Source: Undaria pinnatifida
Lineage: Eukaryota > Sar > Phaeophyceae > Laminariales > Alariaceae
Assembly (NCBI GenBank): GCA_012845835.1
Contig: JABAKD010000020.1
Location: forward strand, 4,796,720-4,860,719
Direction of reading: 5' to 3'
Length of the DNA stretch: 64,000 bases
The position numbers and the translations under genes were made by a program. Positions 9,363 to 20,757 of this stretch are shown here, piece by piece. Numbering within the stretch: position 1 is the first letter of the stretch; each line of letters begins with the position of its first letter. The notes below the pieces were generated by a model. The model had not been told where the DNA came from, ran no database searches, and worked only from the letters and a program-made list of their open reading frames with translations.

Positions 9363-12300
9363 ATAATTATCAACAGATTACTATAAAAATATGAACAGAC
9401 CACTATAATACTATTAATAGTCTATTAATAGGCTACTATTAACTAGACTACTTAACAGACTACCAGAATATTACCAATATATGTTATATTAAATAGTACA
9501 ATAAATAGAGTTATCTCTCACCAAGCTTAGTCCTGATGGCAAGCAAGTCGAAGGCGTAGGTTTCCTTGTCGTACTGGAGAGCCTCCTGCAAAGGCGGAGG
9601 GCGGGTCGGACAAACGAACGGTCGCCACGGGCACGGTCATCGCGCGGTGACCATGATAGGTATCCACAGGTCCCTTGAGCCAGCCCAACAACCGCCCTAA
9701 CAAACCACCCCCGTTCAACCCGACGCTCTCGTGGGGAATGCGACCAAGCCGCCACTATGCTCGTGTAATACAGCAACATCACCACTAGCCTCGCTGGTAC
9801 TTCAGAGACAAAAAATACTATCGGAAGGAACTACTTCAATGCCTTAAATTACTTGATTACAGCGTCAGCCGCGCGAAGCATTGGCTATTTCGCGCGGTGG
9901 AGGATGGCGCCCGAAACCGAAAATTAATCCAATTAAATCACCCAAATGGCTTAAATGGCTCGATTACAGCGTGAGCCACGAGAAGAATTGGTTAGCTCCT
10001 GGGGCACATCAACCGCGTAAGGAGCGGTACGGCACGAGCGCGGTACGGCGAATATTGTACTGCCGCAGGCTCTTCGTAGTATTAATAACAACGATTTCTA
10101 AATATAAACTATTCACAACCGTTCGAGAACGTCGCCGCAGCTTTTTTTTTTCCAAGTAGGCCGTTCTATCATACATGGGTCCCTAGTCTCTAATGTGGAC
10201 AAAGTGTACCCCATATAAGAATGCACCCCTTGTTGGTTTATGCCTGCGCACAAGTCTGATGTATGATGTGTATGACTGCATAGAACCTACGGAGATAGTA
10301 GAGTAGGACTACCGACATGACTGGCGGTCCCAATCTTCGATATGTTCGAGTTGAGCCCCCTTTGGGGCAGTGTACTATTACTGCTTTTGTAGTTGTCTTC
10401 GGGTGTGCAGGTTCAGAGTGCCCTTCCTTCTTCGGTGGAGACAACGATTATATATATACTCGTACCTCTTCTACGATCGCTTCCGAGGGCTCATCGACGG
10501 CTCCCACCTTGACATGCTTCACCACATGATGACCCAGGCAACCCCGTGTACGAGGTACTCCAATGCAAGCAACCGACCGAAACAGGTGGTAATAGTGTCA
10601 TTGGAGTGTTTGCGATTTCCAAATTACTTTGGATTTGAAAAAAATGTAAAAAATAGTATCGGAACCGACGAACGGCACTATATATAATGACCCAAGACCA
10701 ACCAATCCACGAAAAAATTACCTGGCAGGTTATGAAAAAAAAAAAAAAAATTACATGTAGGAAAGACCCAATATTTTGTTGGTTTTCATGGGGGTTGGGT
10801 TGGCCCTGGACTGCGCCGTTCTACGGTTTCCATACTAACGTTGCATGTTCGCCTCCCCGACTCTTACCCAAAGGTGGTATTAATAGCTCCCAAACACCCT
10901 ATTTTGCTGTTTGGCTCACCCCTTTTATTATCTTGGCACTTTTTTTTGCGTTTCTCTTTGTCCCTCCCTAGACGCGTCTCAGTCCAGGGTCACTGAGCAG
11001 ACACTTCTCCCCCCTTCCCACTACGATACGTGCGTTCGATTTTATTGCGAGAAAGACTTCGGCCCTTGTCTGCCCTCGACGATTCGCACCGATTCCTTCT
11101 GTATGTTTCCGCTGCCGTAATCAGCACGTTTGGCATTGCATGGTCAGGAATCCCCTCACTGCATTTGCGAGGTATATCCCTGCCTCGAAGTTTGTGCCCA
11201 CAGAGCTTGCTTCTCTTCAGGGTGAGGCGTCGGCACGGACACCGGAGGTGCAGGATTTCGCTGGGTGGACGTAAGTCTCATGTCAAGACCACGCACACAC
11301 TTTCAAACGTAAAGAGTGCTACGTATTGATAATACTATAGGGACAGCTTACGCTATACCTACAATGGGACCCGAAGGGTGCGCCAGCTAGCGTTGGGCTG
11401 CGAAAGCAGCTGAGTTAAATCGACACACGACGCGTATGAAAATACGTGGAAGTGTGGTCAGATAAAGCTTTATTTTTCCCCATCCGCCGGAGGATGAAAA
11501 AAAAAAAAAAAAAAAAAAACTATAGTTCAGTGCAGCACAGCGTGTTCCGAGACAACAGACCATAAATACTACCAGGTGGTAATGCTGCAAATTGAAAGCG
11601 CTAAGGCCGTTTCTTATGCGGGGCATTTTGTTTTAGGCTGTAACACAGTTTCGGAATCGAACCACTCATAGTTTTCGCCCCCGAGAGGCGAGGAATCCGG
11701 CCGGCCACTCTCAGATTGACCCCGACAACTCTCAGAGGCTACTGTCGGAGAGCCACCTAGACGACCATTTCACCAAATTTTCGAGGGTCGCATGGTCGCA
11801 CTGCAAGAACTTCGTGTTAAAAACATAACCGGGGCAAAACGAGCCCCTTTTGGTTCAACCACAGCTTTCGGACAAGAATTAAAAAGACCTTATCTCGGCC
11901 GTGAGATGGAAAGTTTCGTCTTCCTGACAAGGAACTTGAAAAACAAGTTTACCAACAATAACATCGCGAAAATCTTGCAACTGCGACCCTCGACGAGCGG
12001 GGCCCTGATCCGGGGAAGAACCTCTGCGAGATATATGTTTGAGGCATATTCCGAAAAGAGTCGGCCTAATTCCCTTTGCCTTTCGGGACTAAACCAACAT
12101 TTGGAAATAAGACGAAACAACATAAACCCTGGTTGCAACCGCAAAAAAAACAAAAAAAACTCTCGCACAAAAAACAGCCTAAAAGACTGCAACGCCTATT
12201 AATAGTTCAACAGGAACTACCCACGGCATTTTATATACGTGTTCCGGGGTGCAGGCAGCTACTTGTACACACGAGCCTGCTGCGGAAGAAAAACCACAGG

Positions 12301-12456
12301 TCACAGACACTAAGTAATACGGTATACGCTAGGTTTGGTAGCGGCATCATAGTGTTGTTCCCGCTTAGCTGTGACCGTTCCTTGTGGAAACATCCTTGGG
12401 TGAAAAAGTACCGTGGGATCAGATTGTGTTGATGGGGCTTACCCCCGGCTAAATAA
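9363..12456. other. Unassigned gene-free stretch
   Basis: No coding exon is recognised. It holds an imperfect local duplication (9849-9886 and 9958-9992, sharing GATTACAGCGT), two A-runs (10736-10750 and 11498-11519), and a B-box-like GGTTCGATTCC on the minus strand at about 11653-11663 without a full tRNA fold. The small open frames here show no family features. Confidence 0.5.
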
Positions 12457-12513
12457 CGCAGCTTGCAAAGATGAGTATCGACCCCAAACTCGTCGAACTC
12501 ACAGCTGACGTCC
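12457..12513 (+). repeat. Dispersed ATG-bearing module (MSxD), copy 1
   Basis: A conserved word order CAGCTTGCAAAG, ATG, GTATCGACC, then ACTCGTCGAACTCACAGCTG. The ATG at 12471 opens the frame MSIDPKLVELTADVLKNNLI, which runs 74 codons in this copy. Related modules are at 12655-12730, 44396-44447 and 49173-49226 (+), and 42981-43023, 53911-53940, 57070-57106 and 58459-58502 (-). It may be a 5' exon of a gene family or part of a repeat; function unknown. Confidence 0.6.
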
Positions 12514-12599
12514 TTAAGAACAATCTTATAAAATTTGCCGCTCCATACGAGCTACATGGTGTCAGTGCCCACAATGACAGTGGACCGAATTCGCCCTTG

Positions 12600-12730
12600 A
12601 CAAAATCCAGGGGATCGATATATCTTCAAAGAGTAAACAACGCGCGACCGGAGTATCACACAGCCCGCAAACATGAGCGTCGACCCTTGAATTGATCGAA
12701 CTCAAAGCTGACGCATTTAGAATAATTATA
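12600..12730 (+). repeat. MSxD module, copy 2, with upstream part
   Basis: The stretch CGCGCGACCGGAGTATCACA followed by CAGCCCGCAAACATGAGCGT parallels the sequence before the modules at 44396 and 49173. Here the frame after the ATG is interrupted almost at once, so this copy does not encode the same peptide. Confidence 0.55.
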
Positions 12731-12836
12731 TAAAACATGTTATTATCCAGGGCCTGTATGGAGGCCTCAGGCCTGGGTGGGATCAGGCCCTCAAGACTAG
12801 AAGTGGGAGCAGGGTCGAGGGAAAACCGCCGACCGG

Positions 12837-13113
12837 TGAAACTACCACGCTAGCGTGTCCAATGCATCCACCAGTGCTGGTAGGTGCTCGGGTTGGAGTA
12901 GGTTCACAGAAGGGCACTCATCATGTACAAGCAGAGAAACGGAAATGTATAGATTATCGTCGCCCCGCGGCAGCTCGTAGAACAAGCGCCAGATAAACTG
13001 CCACAGAATAGGAATCGTCAGTATAGAAACACCCATAAACGTATCTGTGGAAAATCCCCCACAAATACGGATACATGTATATATCGTCACCGAATACGTG
13101 AGCATCCTCAACA
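12837..13113 (-). repeat. Probable 3' LTR of the copia element
   Basis: Direct repeat of 19776-20051. On the minus strand it starts TGTTGAGGATGCTCACGTAT, a typical TG start. Shared blocks include CACGCTAGCG, TGCATCCACCAGTGCT and TAGAAACA followed by CCATA. Confidence 0.65.
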
Positions 13114-13469
13114 GCCCCTCTGCTCCCTGCTCGGGGAACGGGATAACACAGCATCGCTCATCATACCACGGTGATTCAAAACAAGATCATCATGCCTCCA
13201 AATCCAATAGTATGCTCAAAAATTCAAATACTCACACAAAAAAACGAACCTCAGATTCAATCCAAATGCCAATTCCATAATAATTGCCAAAATCAATAGA
13301 ATACAATGGTCAAAGTTCCAACACAAGAAACAACCCGGCAATCATCACTCAGCTGTCGTAACTAGGAGCTCTGCCACAGTACTCAAACGGCCATCAGCTG
13401 TTGAAATAGGGCCGAACCGAGTATACCACATCCATAACTCCAACATCTTCGAAGACGCAAACTCAAACC

Positions 13470-13730
13470 GAAAATCTAAAAAAACACAGTATCACATTTC
13501 GTAATTGGAATCTTAAAACTCAAATACAGAATCTCAAATCCCAAAACTAAATCTGAAAACTCGAAAAACAGAACCTCAAAACTCAACACCGGAATCTCAC
13601 AACTTAAAACATAGAATCTCAAATCTCGAAAACAAAAACTGAAAACACAAAAACTTAATCTCAAAACTCGAAAATTCAGTATCAAATCTCAAAAACAAAA
13701 TCTGAAAACTCAAACCATAACCAACTCAAA
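13470..13730. repeat. A-rich degenerate minisatellite
   Basis: About fifteen degenerate units built on AATCTCAAAACTCGAAAAC or close variants. The plus strand is almost G-free. It lies between the copia left LTR and the RNase H relic. Confidence 0.75.
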
Positions 13731-13925
13731 CGTAGAATCCACATTACATGCGTCAAGTAGCATAACCTATCGAATGAGTCCACTCAAAAAAACACGCTCT
13801 CAGTCGTCAATCAACTCATATTCATGACAAAAGTTCCTGTGAAAACGGAAGGAATCCTTGCGAAGGGGTTTCGTCATGGAATCAGCGCGCTGCAACTTCG
13901 ACTGCACATGAGAGATACCGGTACT

Positions 13926-15262
13926 CTACCCTCCCTTCTCGACAAGCTCTCGCAGACAGTGGTGACGTACATCGTTGTGCTTCGAGTTAGAGTTAGTTAC
14001 GGGATTAACCCCCACCTGAGTCGCACCGTTGTTGTCCTCAAAACCCTGGATGCACGGGTGCCCACAATCCGGCAAGAGAAAACGCCACACAGACCGCACG
14101 AAAAGAGCCTCCGTCAAACCTTCCGCCATCGCAACATACTCGGCCTCACTCGAGGAGATTGTGGTGCACTTCTGCGTCCTAGAAATCTATTGAATGGCGG
14201 CACCCCCACACATGACGGCTCCACCCGATACAGAATTGCGCTTAGTTTCCTTGCGAGAATACGCTGCCCTCGCGTGATCCACCAGCTCTAAGACCACTGT
14301 CCCTCTGAAACGTAACGCCGTAGCTGCTCGAGGCATTCAAGTACTCCAAAACCCCTCTCCCGGTCTTCCAGTACTTTTTGCTTGGGGGCATGCATGCATG
14401 CATGCGCACACGTCGCTACCGCCCTCACGGCATTCGAGACGCCCTCACGGCATTCAAGATGTCGGGTCTCGTCTGGCTAGCAAGCCTCATCGAACCCCCT
14501 ACCAGTTGGCGGAATTGCCATCCCCTATCGGGCTCATCCTCGTCAAACTCCTCAACAAAAACATCAGTCGGAAGTGGGGTATTCCTACCTGCGGTCACGC
14601 CAAATTGCTTCGAGTATCTTCTCCGCAACAGACTTACTGTGAGATCGTCAATGAAAGCGCAACCTTGTCTGGAGCTATAGTGACAATGAGCGTACCATCG
14701 TAGCTCGCCAAGGTGGTTGAGGGGGACAAGTTTGCCCAAGTCCTCGCAGAGCCGGTAACATCTCTCCTTGCGGCCTACCGCAAAAATGTCATCCACGTGC
14801 ACCACACTACTAACAACGGACACAGACCCTGCTTGTATCAAGCAAGAAACACAGGGATCCCCGAGGCTCTGCTCAAAACCAAGACTCTTCAGGCGGGAAA
14901 CTATGTGTTCGTGGCAAGACCTCGAAGCTTGCTTCAGACCGTAAAGACTGCCTTTAAGGCGTACTGCTTTGCCAGATAAAACTCCACAGCCTTTTGGGCA
15001 TACTCATCAGAACCACCTCTTTCAGCTCGGCCTGGACAAACGCCTGTTGTACGTTAAAATGGCACAGATCTAACTGAAACTCGCATGCAGTAGTAGCCAC
15101 CAAACGAATGCAAGGCGCGGCGGGGGTTGGGGCAAAAGTCTCATTGTAGTAAACTCCCGGGCGTTGGCTAAATCCTCTAGCTACAAATCGCGCTTTCAAC
15201 TTCATTGCCTTACCGGTTTCATCTGACATTTCCAGGTGAAGACTTTTTGAGGCCGATACCAC
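13926..15262 (-). pseudogene. Reverse transcriptase-RNase H region of the copia fossil
   Basis: Minus-strand fragments resemble copia reverse transcriptase (KLKARFVARGFSQRPGVYY, NETFAPT, FNVQQAFVQAEL; later VVHVDDIFAVG and LNHLGELRWY) and RNase H (EDNNGATQVGVNP, SKHNDVRHHCLREL). Fossil in several frames. A CATG microsatellite lies at 14389-14404. Confidence 0.88.
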
Positions 15263-15835
15263 ATTCCCGCCTTTTAGCTGCTAAGCTACTCCGAAAGCTC
15301 CCGCCCCTTGAAACCCGGAGAACTCTTGATTGGTCGCATACGCCCAGTTTGCGCTGTACTCCGGGGCCATAGCCTCTTGGTATGTCGCGGGCTCCGAAAG
15401 CTCGCCGCATGGCAGGTTGGTAGGGGAAGGGGGCTGTTGGGTGGGCGCTGATTGTGGAGGGCATGGTCAGCTGGCCCCGCACCAGTCGTCGCCTTGTGGT
15501 GCGCTCTCGTCCTCGCGCGTGTCTGCCCCGGTTGCACCAGCTCATTGTCTGGGGGACCCTCGTCGATCTGAGGGTTCTCGGTACCCGGTGGGGACGACGG
15601 CGACATCACCCCCGGCGGCGGCGCGACCATCCGTAGCGCCGGCGTCATTGCCGGCGTCAACAGATGGAACCGTTTACGATCACCGGTGATACGGGCAGCA
15701 CCGGAGGCACCTGCGGCACCGGCGGCACGTATTCTGACGTGCAAATCGGCCTCCCCAGCCGCGATAATCGGCACGCGCTCCATCTCTCAGGTGACGTCCC
15801 GCGTGTCGCTCGTTAGGCCGAATGGCGTGAGGACC

Positions 15836-16673
15836 TTAGCTGAGTCCCGCGGGTGGTTCCGCCCCCTGTTGAGGTAGAAGCACCTCTCCGCCTTGAGCTC
15901 CGACTTGTTGGCGCGTTGAACGCGGCGGAATCCGGGTTGCATGAACACGAGGGTGTTGGGCCGGCGGCAGTCTCTCAAAATAAGCTTCGTGCGGCGACTG
16001 GTAGCCAGCGTTGGCCGTGGTCGCCGTGGTGATGAGGCAGTCGTTCAAATAGATGATTGCTTCCACCCCAAAAACGGTCAAGGTCCGGGAGTTACCCGGG
16101 GAACAGCCAGGGGGCCTCAAGGCAAGCAGCCATGCCGCCTTGGCAAGCAGCCATGCCGCCTTCCTGGATCAAACCGAGCCCGCGCGCTACCACGCCGTTG
16201 TGCTTCGGCCCGTTGACCCCCGTGTGCAAACGGCGGATGGTCTTATCCTTGCAGATCGTCGCGAACACCTCGTTCGCGAACTCGGCCCCGTTGTCCGTTC
16301 GGAAGCAATTGGCGGCGTCACAGACTTCGGCCAAGAAATTCGTCGTTGCCGCGGCCACGTCGACCGCGCTCTTGCTCCTGAGGAGGTAGAGCCATCCCAT
16401 GCGCGTCGCGTCATCCTTGAACAGGATCAGGTACAGAGCCCCCCCAAGCAGAAGCGATATTCCTGGGGCCGGCAAGGTTAACGAAAACGCGCTGCAGGGT
16501 TGGGTCGTTCGAGAGGGAGTCGCCGTCGGCACCGACGCACGCCTACGCTTCGCCTGCATGCACCCGCTGCAGGTAAGCAGGGTCCCCGCCAGCTTGATGT
16601 GATGCCTGGCCGTCTCGTGTAGAAGGCCCTCGTGCGCGTGGGCGTTGCAGGCGTGGAAAACATTGATATCCAC
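15836..16673 (-). pseudogene. Integrase region of the copia fossil
   Basis: Minus-strand fragments resemble the GAG-pre-integrase and integrase parts: LTCSGCMQAKRRR, LILFKDDATRMGWLYLLRSK, FRTDNGAEFANEVF and PKHNGVVARGLGLIQE. A short tandem duplication (GGCAAGCAGCCATGCCGCCT, about 16122-16162) sits within it. Fossil. Confidence 0.85.
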
Positions 16674-16734
16674 CTCCTTAAAACGTCAAACGCCGGGGAC
16701 GAGAACTGCAGCGGCAATCGCCGGCCGCAACTCG

Positions 16735-17400
16735 GGGGGAGGCGGGGGGGTGGAGCTCTACCGGGGGATCATTCCGCGATGGTACTGAGGCAACAAGCAC
16801 CACCCGGGGGGAAACAGGGGGGAAAGCCTCTACAGCTACCCGCGGCACCACCTCAGATATCGGCGCATGGGGGTTACACGGGGGATACTCTACCGCTATT
16901 GATCGGTCTACCGTTACCATCAATCCCAGTGACGGCGACATGGGTTGAAACGCCGGCGTTCTCACCGGCCGCATCACCATAGGTACCGGCGCACGGAGGG
17001 GAGGGGGAGGGGTAAGCATGGCCATCAACGCCGGTGCTACCGTATGTTTGGCAAACCGGCGTTGACGGCCATGGTTGACCCCCCCCCTCGCCCCCGTGCG
17101 CCGGTATCTGTAGTGATGCCGCCGGTGAGTACGCTGGCGTCTCAACTCATGCCACCGTCGCCGGGGGTGGGGGCAGCCATATACACTGCAGGAGCAGCAA
17201 AGACCCTCCCCCCCTTTTTCCCGCATCGGTGCAGCTAACCCCCCCCCCTCTCTCCCGTGCGCCGGTAGCTGCGGTGATGCCGCCGGCGAGGACGCCGGCG
17301 TTTCAATCCATGTCACCGTCGCCGGGGTTGATGGTAGCGGTAGGCCGATCGGTAGCGGCAGAGTTCCCCCCATTGAACCCCCGTGCGTGGGTATCTGAGG
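16735..17400. repeat. GC-rich fold-back repeat inside the copia element
   Basis: One copy of a GC-rich unit on the minus strand (about 16850-16995) and two on the plus strand (about 17085-17180 and 17240-17400) share GCGCCGGTA, GATGCCGCCGGYGAG and TCACCGTCGCCGGG. They face each other around a palindromic centre (CATGGCCATCAACGCCGG and CCGGCGTTGACGGCCATGG, about 17018-17075). It separates the gag-like and integrase relics. Both strands carry long open frames only because of composition. Confidence 0.7.
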
Positions 17401-17625
17401 TGGTGTGTGTTGAGGATGCTCACGTATTGCTGCTGCTACTGTTGCGCCTTTTGGTGGAGAGTGGGAGCAGGGCTATCGAGAAGTGGTGTGAAGAAGTGGT
17501 GTGTCACTTGTCGCCACGTGGCTATGGTTAGCGCACGCATGATCAAACACTTTTCGCGGAGGGTTGGAATCCTCTTTGAGACTGATGATGACGGTAGATA
17601 TATTCATTAAATAACCGAACAGACC

Positions 17626-18231
17626 TCATCTGAAGCAATGTGGGCGAGGATCCGCTAAGTGGATGCACGGCTCAACGCCTTGTGGTCGGCATAGGTTGGG
17701 GGGGGACCCGGATGCGTTATACAGGCGGTCAGTACCCGGGGGAGTGCCCCTGGGGTCCCATGAAACTCGCGTCACGCACCTGCGATCACGCCTGGTGACT
17801 GCCGCCGCCGCCGTCATCCCTGCCGCCGCGGCCGCCGCCACCGCCGCCACCACTGCCGCTACCGCGGCCGCGGCCGCCGCCACCACCGTAGCCGCCACTA
17901 TTGTCGCCGCTGCCGCCGTTGGCGCGCGCGTCCTGCTTTGCCATTTCTTACTTTTGTTGTCCCCACCCCAGCCGCGACCTTGCTGCTGTTCCTGCCCATT
18001 ACCGCCCTTCCCAGGGCCATCCCAGTCGCCCTGGTGGTGACCGGGCGTGGGGAAATTCCCAGGTCCGCCAGCCGCGATCAGGACGTGGGCTGAGCCGTCG
18101 ATCGCCTTCCTGCTCTCCTTCATCTCCCGGTGGGTTGTGCGCACTCGGTCTTCGATGTGAGTTAAAGTCACGTTGGGTGTGTACTGAAGTAATTTCTTGT
18201 CGAGCGCATAGTCCGACGAAAGGCATTGCAA
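17626..18231 (-). pseudogene. Gag-like region of the copia fossil
   Basis: The minus-strand frame begins LSSDYALDKKLLQYTPNVTL, followed by VRTTHREMKESRKAIDG and then a Gly/Gln- and Ala-rich part over a GCC-repeat (17796-17930). Length and position upstream of the integrase region suggest gag. The nucleocapsid zinc knuckle is not evident in the readable part. Confidence 0.55.
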
Positions 18232-18679
18232 AACGTGAGGTTTACCTCTTCGTCAGACTTACTAATGCCTACTTCAGCCAGCGTCTCCCTGATGCCCGCT
18301 TGTCTAAATCGTCATTTGGGACATGACGCCGGCGGGTTTCGGCCATCGCGAGGCTAGAGCTGCCAAGTTCGTATATTTTTCGCAGCAGGGATGAGTTGGT
18401 TACCGCGGTGGTTATGCTTCCGTAGGCCCTGACTGACGCTACCTTGTCTCGCTCGAACTGAAAATCCTACTTCTCCCTACTTAGAGCGTTCGGGCCCTGA
18501 AATACAATGGGGACATCTGTCTCCTTGAACGCACTTTCGCAGGTGTTCGAGACAACCCAAGACGTCATCTGCTTCGTCCGGGTGAAGAAACTACCTCCAT
18601 TATCGTTAAGTGTGGGTGCGGGCTTACCAAGACCAATCATAAAAGTTCCTGGTTGGATACGCTCCGCAGGTTGCTATAA

Positions 18680-19386
18680 GGGCCGTTCTCATCGGAGACC
18701 TTTTTTTGTCTTAAATTTCCTAAATGAAATTTCCTAAATTTTCATGTTTGTGAAATGTGTCTTAAAATACGGAGGCGTTCTGTCGTAATTTGTGAAATTC
18801 TTCAGCCCCAACAAATATAGAAAAGTTGGCAATCACAAAGTAGGAAATCCTGTCGTCGATTTCCATATTTTGAAGGCAGTGCTCCGACAAGCGCCGTGGC
18901 TCAACGCTGGGACCATCGGGTAGCTTTAAACGTTGACCAGGATGGTCCACCATTATGGCCGACGGAAGCAAGCGGCCTGGGCCTCCGCAGGACTCATCCT
19001 CGAGTCGGACGAAACAACGATTCAGCCTTCCCAATTATCCAGACACGAGGCGCAGAAACATGAAGAAGGCTATCGCTGGTGTCCTCGTCGTGCTAGGCAT
19101 GTTCCTGGCACCAGGGGCTGCTGTGGCCGGAATGCACGAATCTACTTGGCCTGGCTGGGTGCTTTCCTCTGCGGTCTTCCGGGATGTTCGCTCATGCTTG
19201 CTGTGTGACGACGCGCGTGACTGCTGGTGTGGGTGGTGGCGGTCTTGCTTTATGGCTTGGCTTTCAAAAACCAGGAAAAAAAAACAAAGAACCCCGCGCT
19301 CGATAATAACGCAGACCTTTCTTGCATGGTAATCCTGGAAAAAAAAGAGAAATTTAGGAAATTCACATCTTCGATAAGAACGGCCC
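18680..19386. mobile_element. PIF/Harbinger-like MITE, 707 bp
   Basis: Terminal inverted repeats GGGCCGTTCTCATCGGAGA (left) and GGGCCGTTCTTATCGAAGA (right, complement), plus the inverted pair AAATTTCCTAAAT and ATTTAGGAAATT just inside. The 3-bp duplication TAA flanks both ends (18677-18679 and 19387-19389), matching the TWA target of PIF/Harbinger elements. No transposase is seen. It interrupts the leader region of the copia element. Confidence 0.8.
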
Positions 19387-19775
19387 TAAACCCATACCTC
19401 CTCCTCCGTGTCGGAGCCTCTCCTGTTGTGCCCTCTCGGTTCCCTCTCTCTCCTCAGCGGATTTCCAAGCGAATTTGCATCCGAAGATTCTCCATTTGTA
19501 AGCGTGTAATTCCTCATCGCGAGCGTTTGCTCCACCCTCTGGCGAAGGCTGGCCTCGCACTCTTGTGCTATCACACCGGCCTCACCCGTGGCCTCTGCCT
19601 AGAGTGTTTTGGCAATCGATCCAGCTGTTGACCTCTATCCGAGCAGCGCTGTCGCTTGGCCATGTTGGTCCCTCCAGACCTTCCATGACGCCTGAAACTC
19701 ACTCAAAATCTACTACTAATTGCTCAACCGCGAACCAGCTCTCCTGTTGGCGCCTCGACCCGCAGGTGCTGCTAA

Positions 19776-20051
19776 GTGCTTAGACCACGCTAGCGCGTCG
19801 AATGCATCCACCAGTGCTAGTAGGTGCCCGGGCAGGAGTAGCCTCACAGGAGGGCACTTATGATGTACAGGCAGTGAAAGGGAAATGTCTAGATTATCGT
19901 TGCCTTGTGGGAGCTCGTAGAGCAAGTGCCAAATAAGACACCACATAATAGGTATCATCAATATAGAAACATCCATATTGTGTATGCGGAAAACCCCCAC
20001 AAATACCGTTACATGCATATCTCGTCACCGAGTACGCGAGCATCCTCAACA
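19776..20051 (-). repeat. Probable 5' LTR of the copia element
   Basis: Direct repeat of 12837-13113 (shared CCACGCTAGCG, CAATGCATCCACCAGTGCT, AGATTATCGT, GAGCATCCTCAACA). The minus-strand start TGTTGAGGATGCTC is conserved. No clear primer-binding site lies to its left. Confidence 0.6.
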
Positions 20052-20719
20052 CACCTGACAGGATCGTGTCTACAAATACTTCACACGCCGCACAGCGCAT
20101 ACCATGATACAGATCACACAGATCAACCGCGCACACATCTGTACAACGTATCGACGGGGCTGATCTACGGGATCTGAATGATCTCTGTACGTTTCCGCAG
20201 TACGTACAGTAGTGATATACGGGGTATGATTTTGTAATCATGTGCGTGCCCGTTGCCCGGGGTTCAAACATTCTACTCTGATCTGGTACAATCAGGGTGA
20301 TCTGTTCACGTTTTCATGCGACGATCGGCACGATGAGGTTGATCCATACATGTTTCCCAGCCCAGTGATCTGTAAGATCTACGTCAGGCAGACCGTGATC
20401 TGGCCGATGTGAGCAAAAGTTCCACACCGTCTCCCCGGGCCGGGGACTCGGAGCCTGAAAAGAAATGGGCGCAATGTCCTACCGTCTCGCGAAGTTGCTT
20501 ACTAAAATATACATTACGCACGGGCGACAGATTACACCAGCATTTCAACAGAGGATTGCAATCATACGGATGATATCTGACTAGACTAAGTGTTTATCTC
20601 CCGCGAGCGAACGAAAACTCAGAAGACACTACTGCTGTATGAGCGTGAGTATTACCCCAGTACCTGGTAAGCAATACGACAGCTGCAACATAACGTACTA
20701 GTTCACTCTACCGCAGGGC
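20052..20719. other. Unassigned stretch with GATC-rich words
   Basis: 20105-20410 is rich in GATCTG and GATCAC words resembling, loosely, the minisatellite at 63190-63660. No gene is recognised. Confidence 0.5.
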
Positions 20720-20757
20720 TCAACCGCTGAGGGTTCGTACCCCTCGTGCAATACCAG
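20720..20757 (-). other. tRNA 3'-half, possible primer-binding site relic
   Basis: The plus strand reads GAGGGTTCGTACCCCTC (perfect T-arm) followed by GTGCAATACCA, which looks like the 3' end of a tRNA including CCA. No complementary 5' acceptor strand lies upstream, so it is not a whole tRNA gene. As at 7264-7296, such a half fits a primer-binding site of a minus-strand LTR element, but no LTR was recognised to the right. Confidence 0.4.

Larger units (their letters stand above)
12837..20051 (-). mobile_element. Ty1/copia LTR retrotransposon (old fossil, nested)
   Basis: Minus-strand fragments lie in the order gag-like (17.6-18.2 kb), integrase (15.8-16.7 kb), reverse transcriptase and RNase H (13.9-15.3 kb). 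Integrase before reverse transcriptase is the copia order. Likely LTRs are 12837-13113 and 19776-20051. A purine-rich tract (minus strand, GCAGGGAGCAGAGGGGC) abuts the left LTR as a polypurine tract should. No target duplication was found, so the outer limits are less sure than the family. The element is broken many times and carries a GC-rich fold-back (16735-17400) and a Harbinger-like MITE (18680-19386). By eye the LTRs differ at roughly one base in five, so it is old. Confidence 0.75.

Noticed and set aside
11640-11740. tRNA-like sequence with a perfect B box on the minus strand
   Set aside because: No consistent acceptor pairing or anticodon stem could be drawn, and no second copy was found.
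16678-17373. 231-codon minus-strand frame and plus-strand partners
   Set aside because: They follow the GC-rich fold-back units, which are open on both strands.
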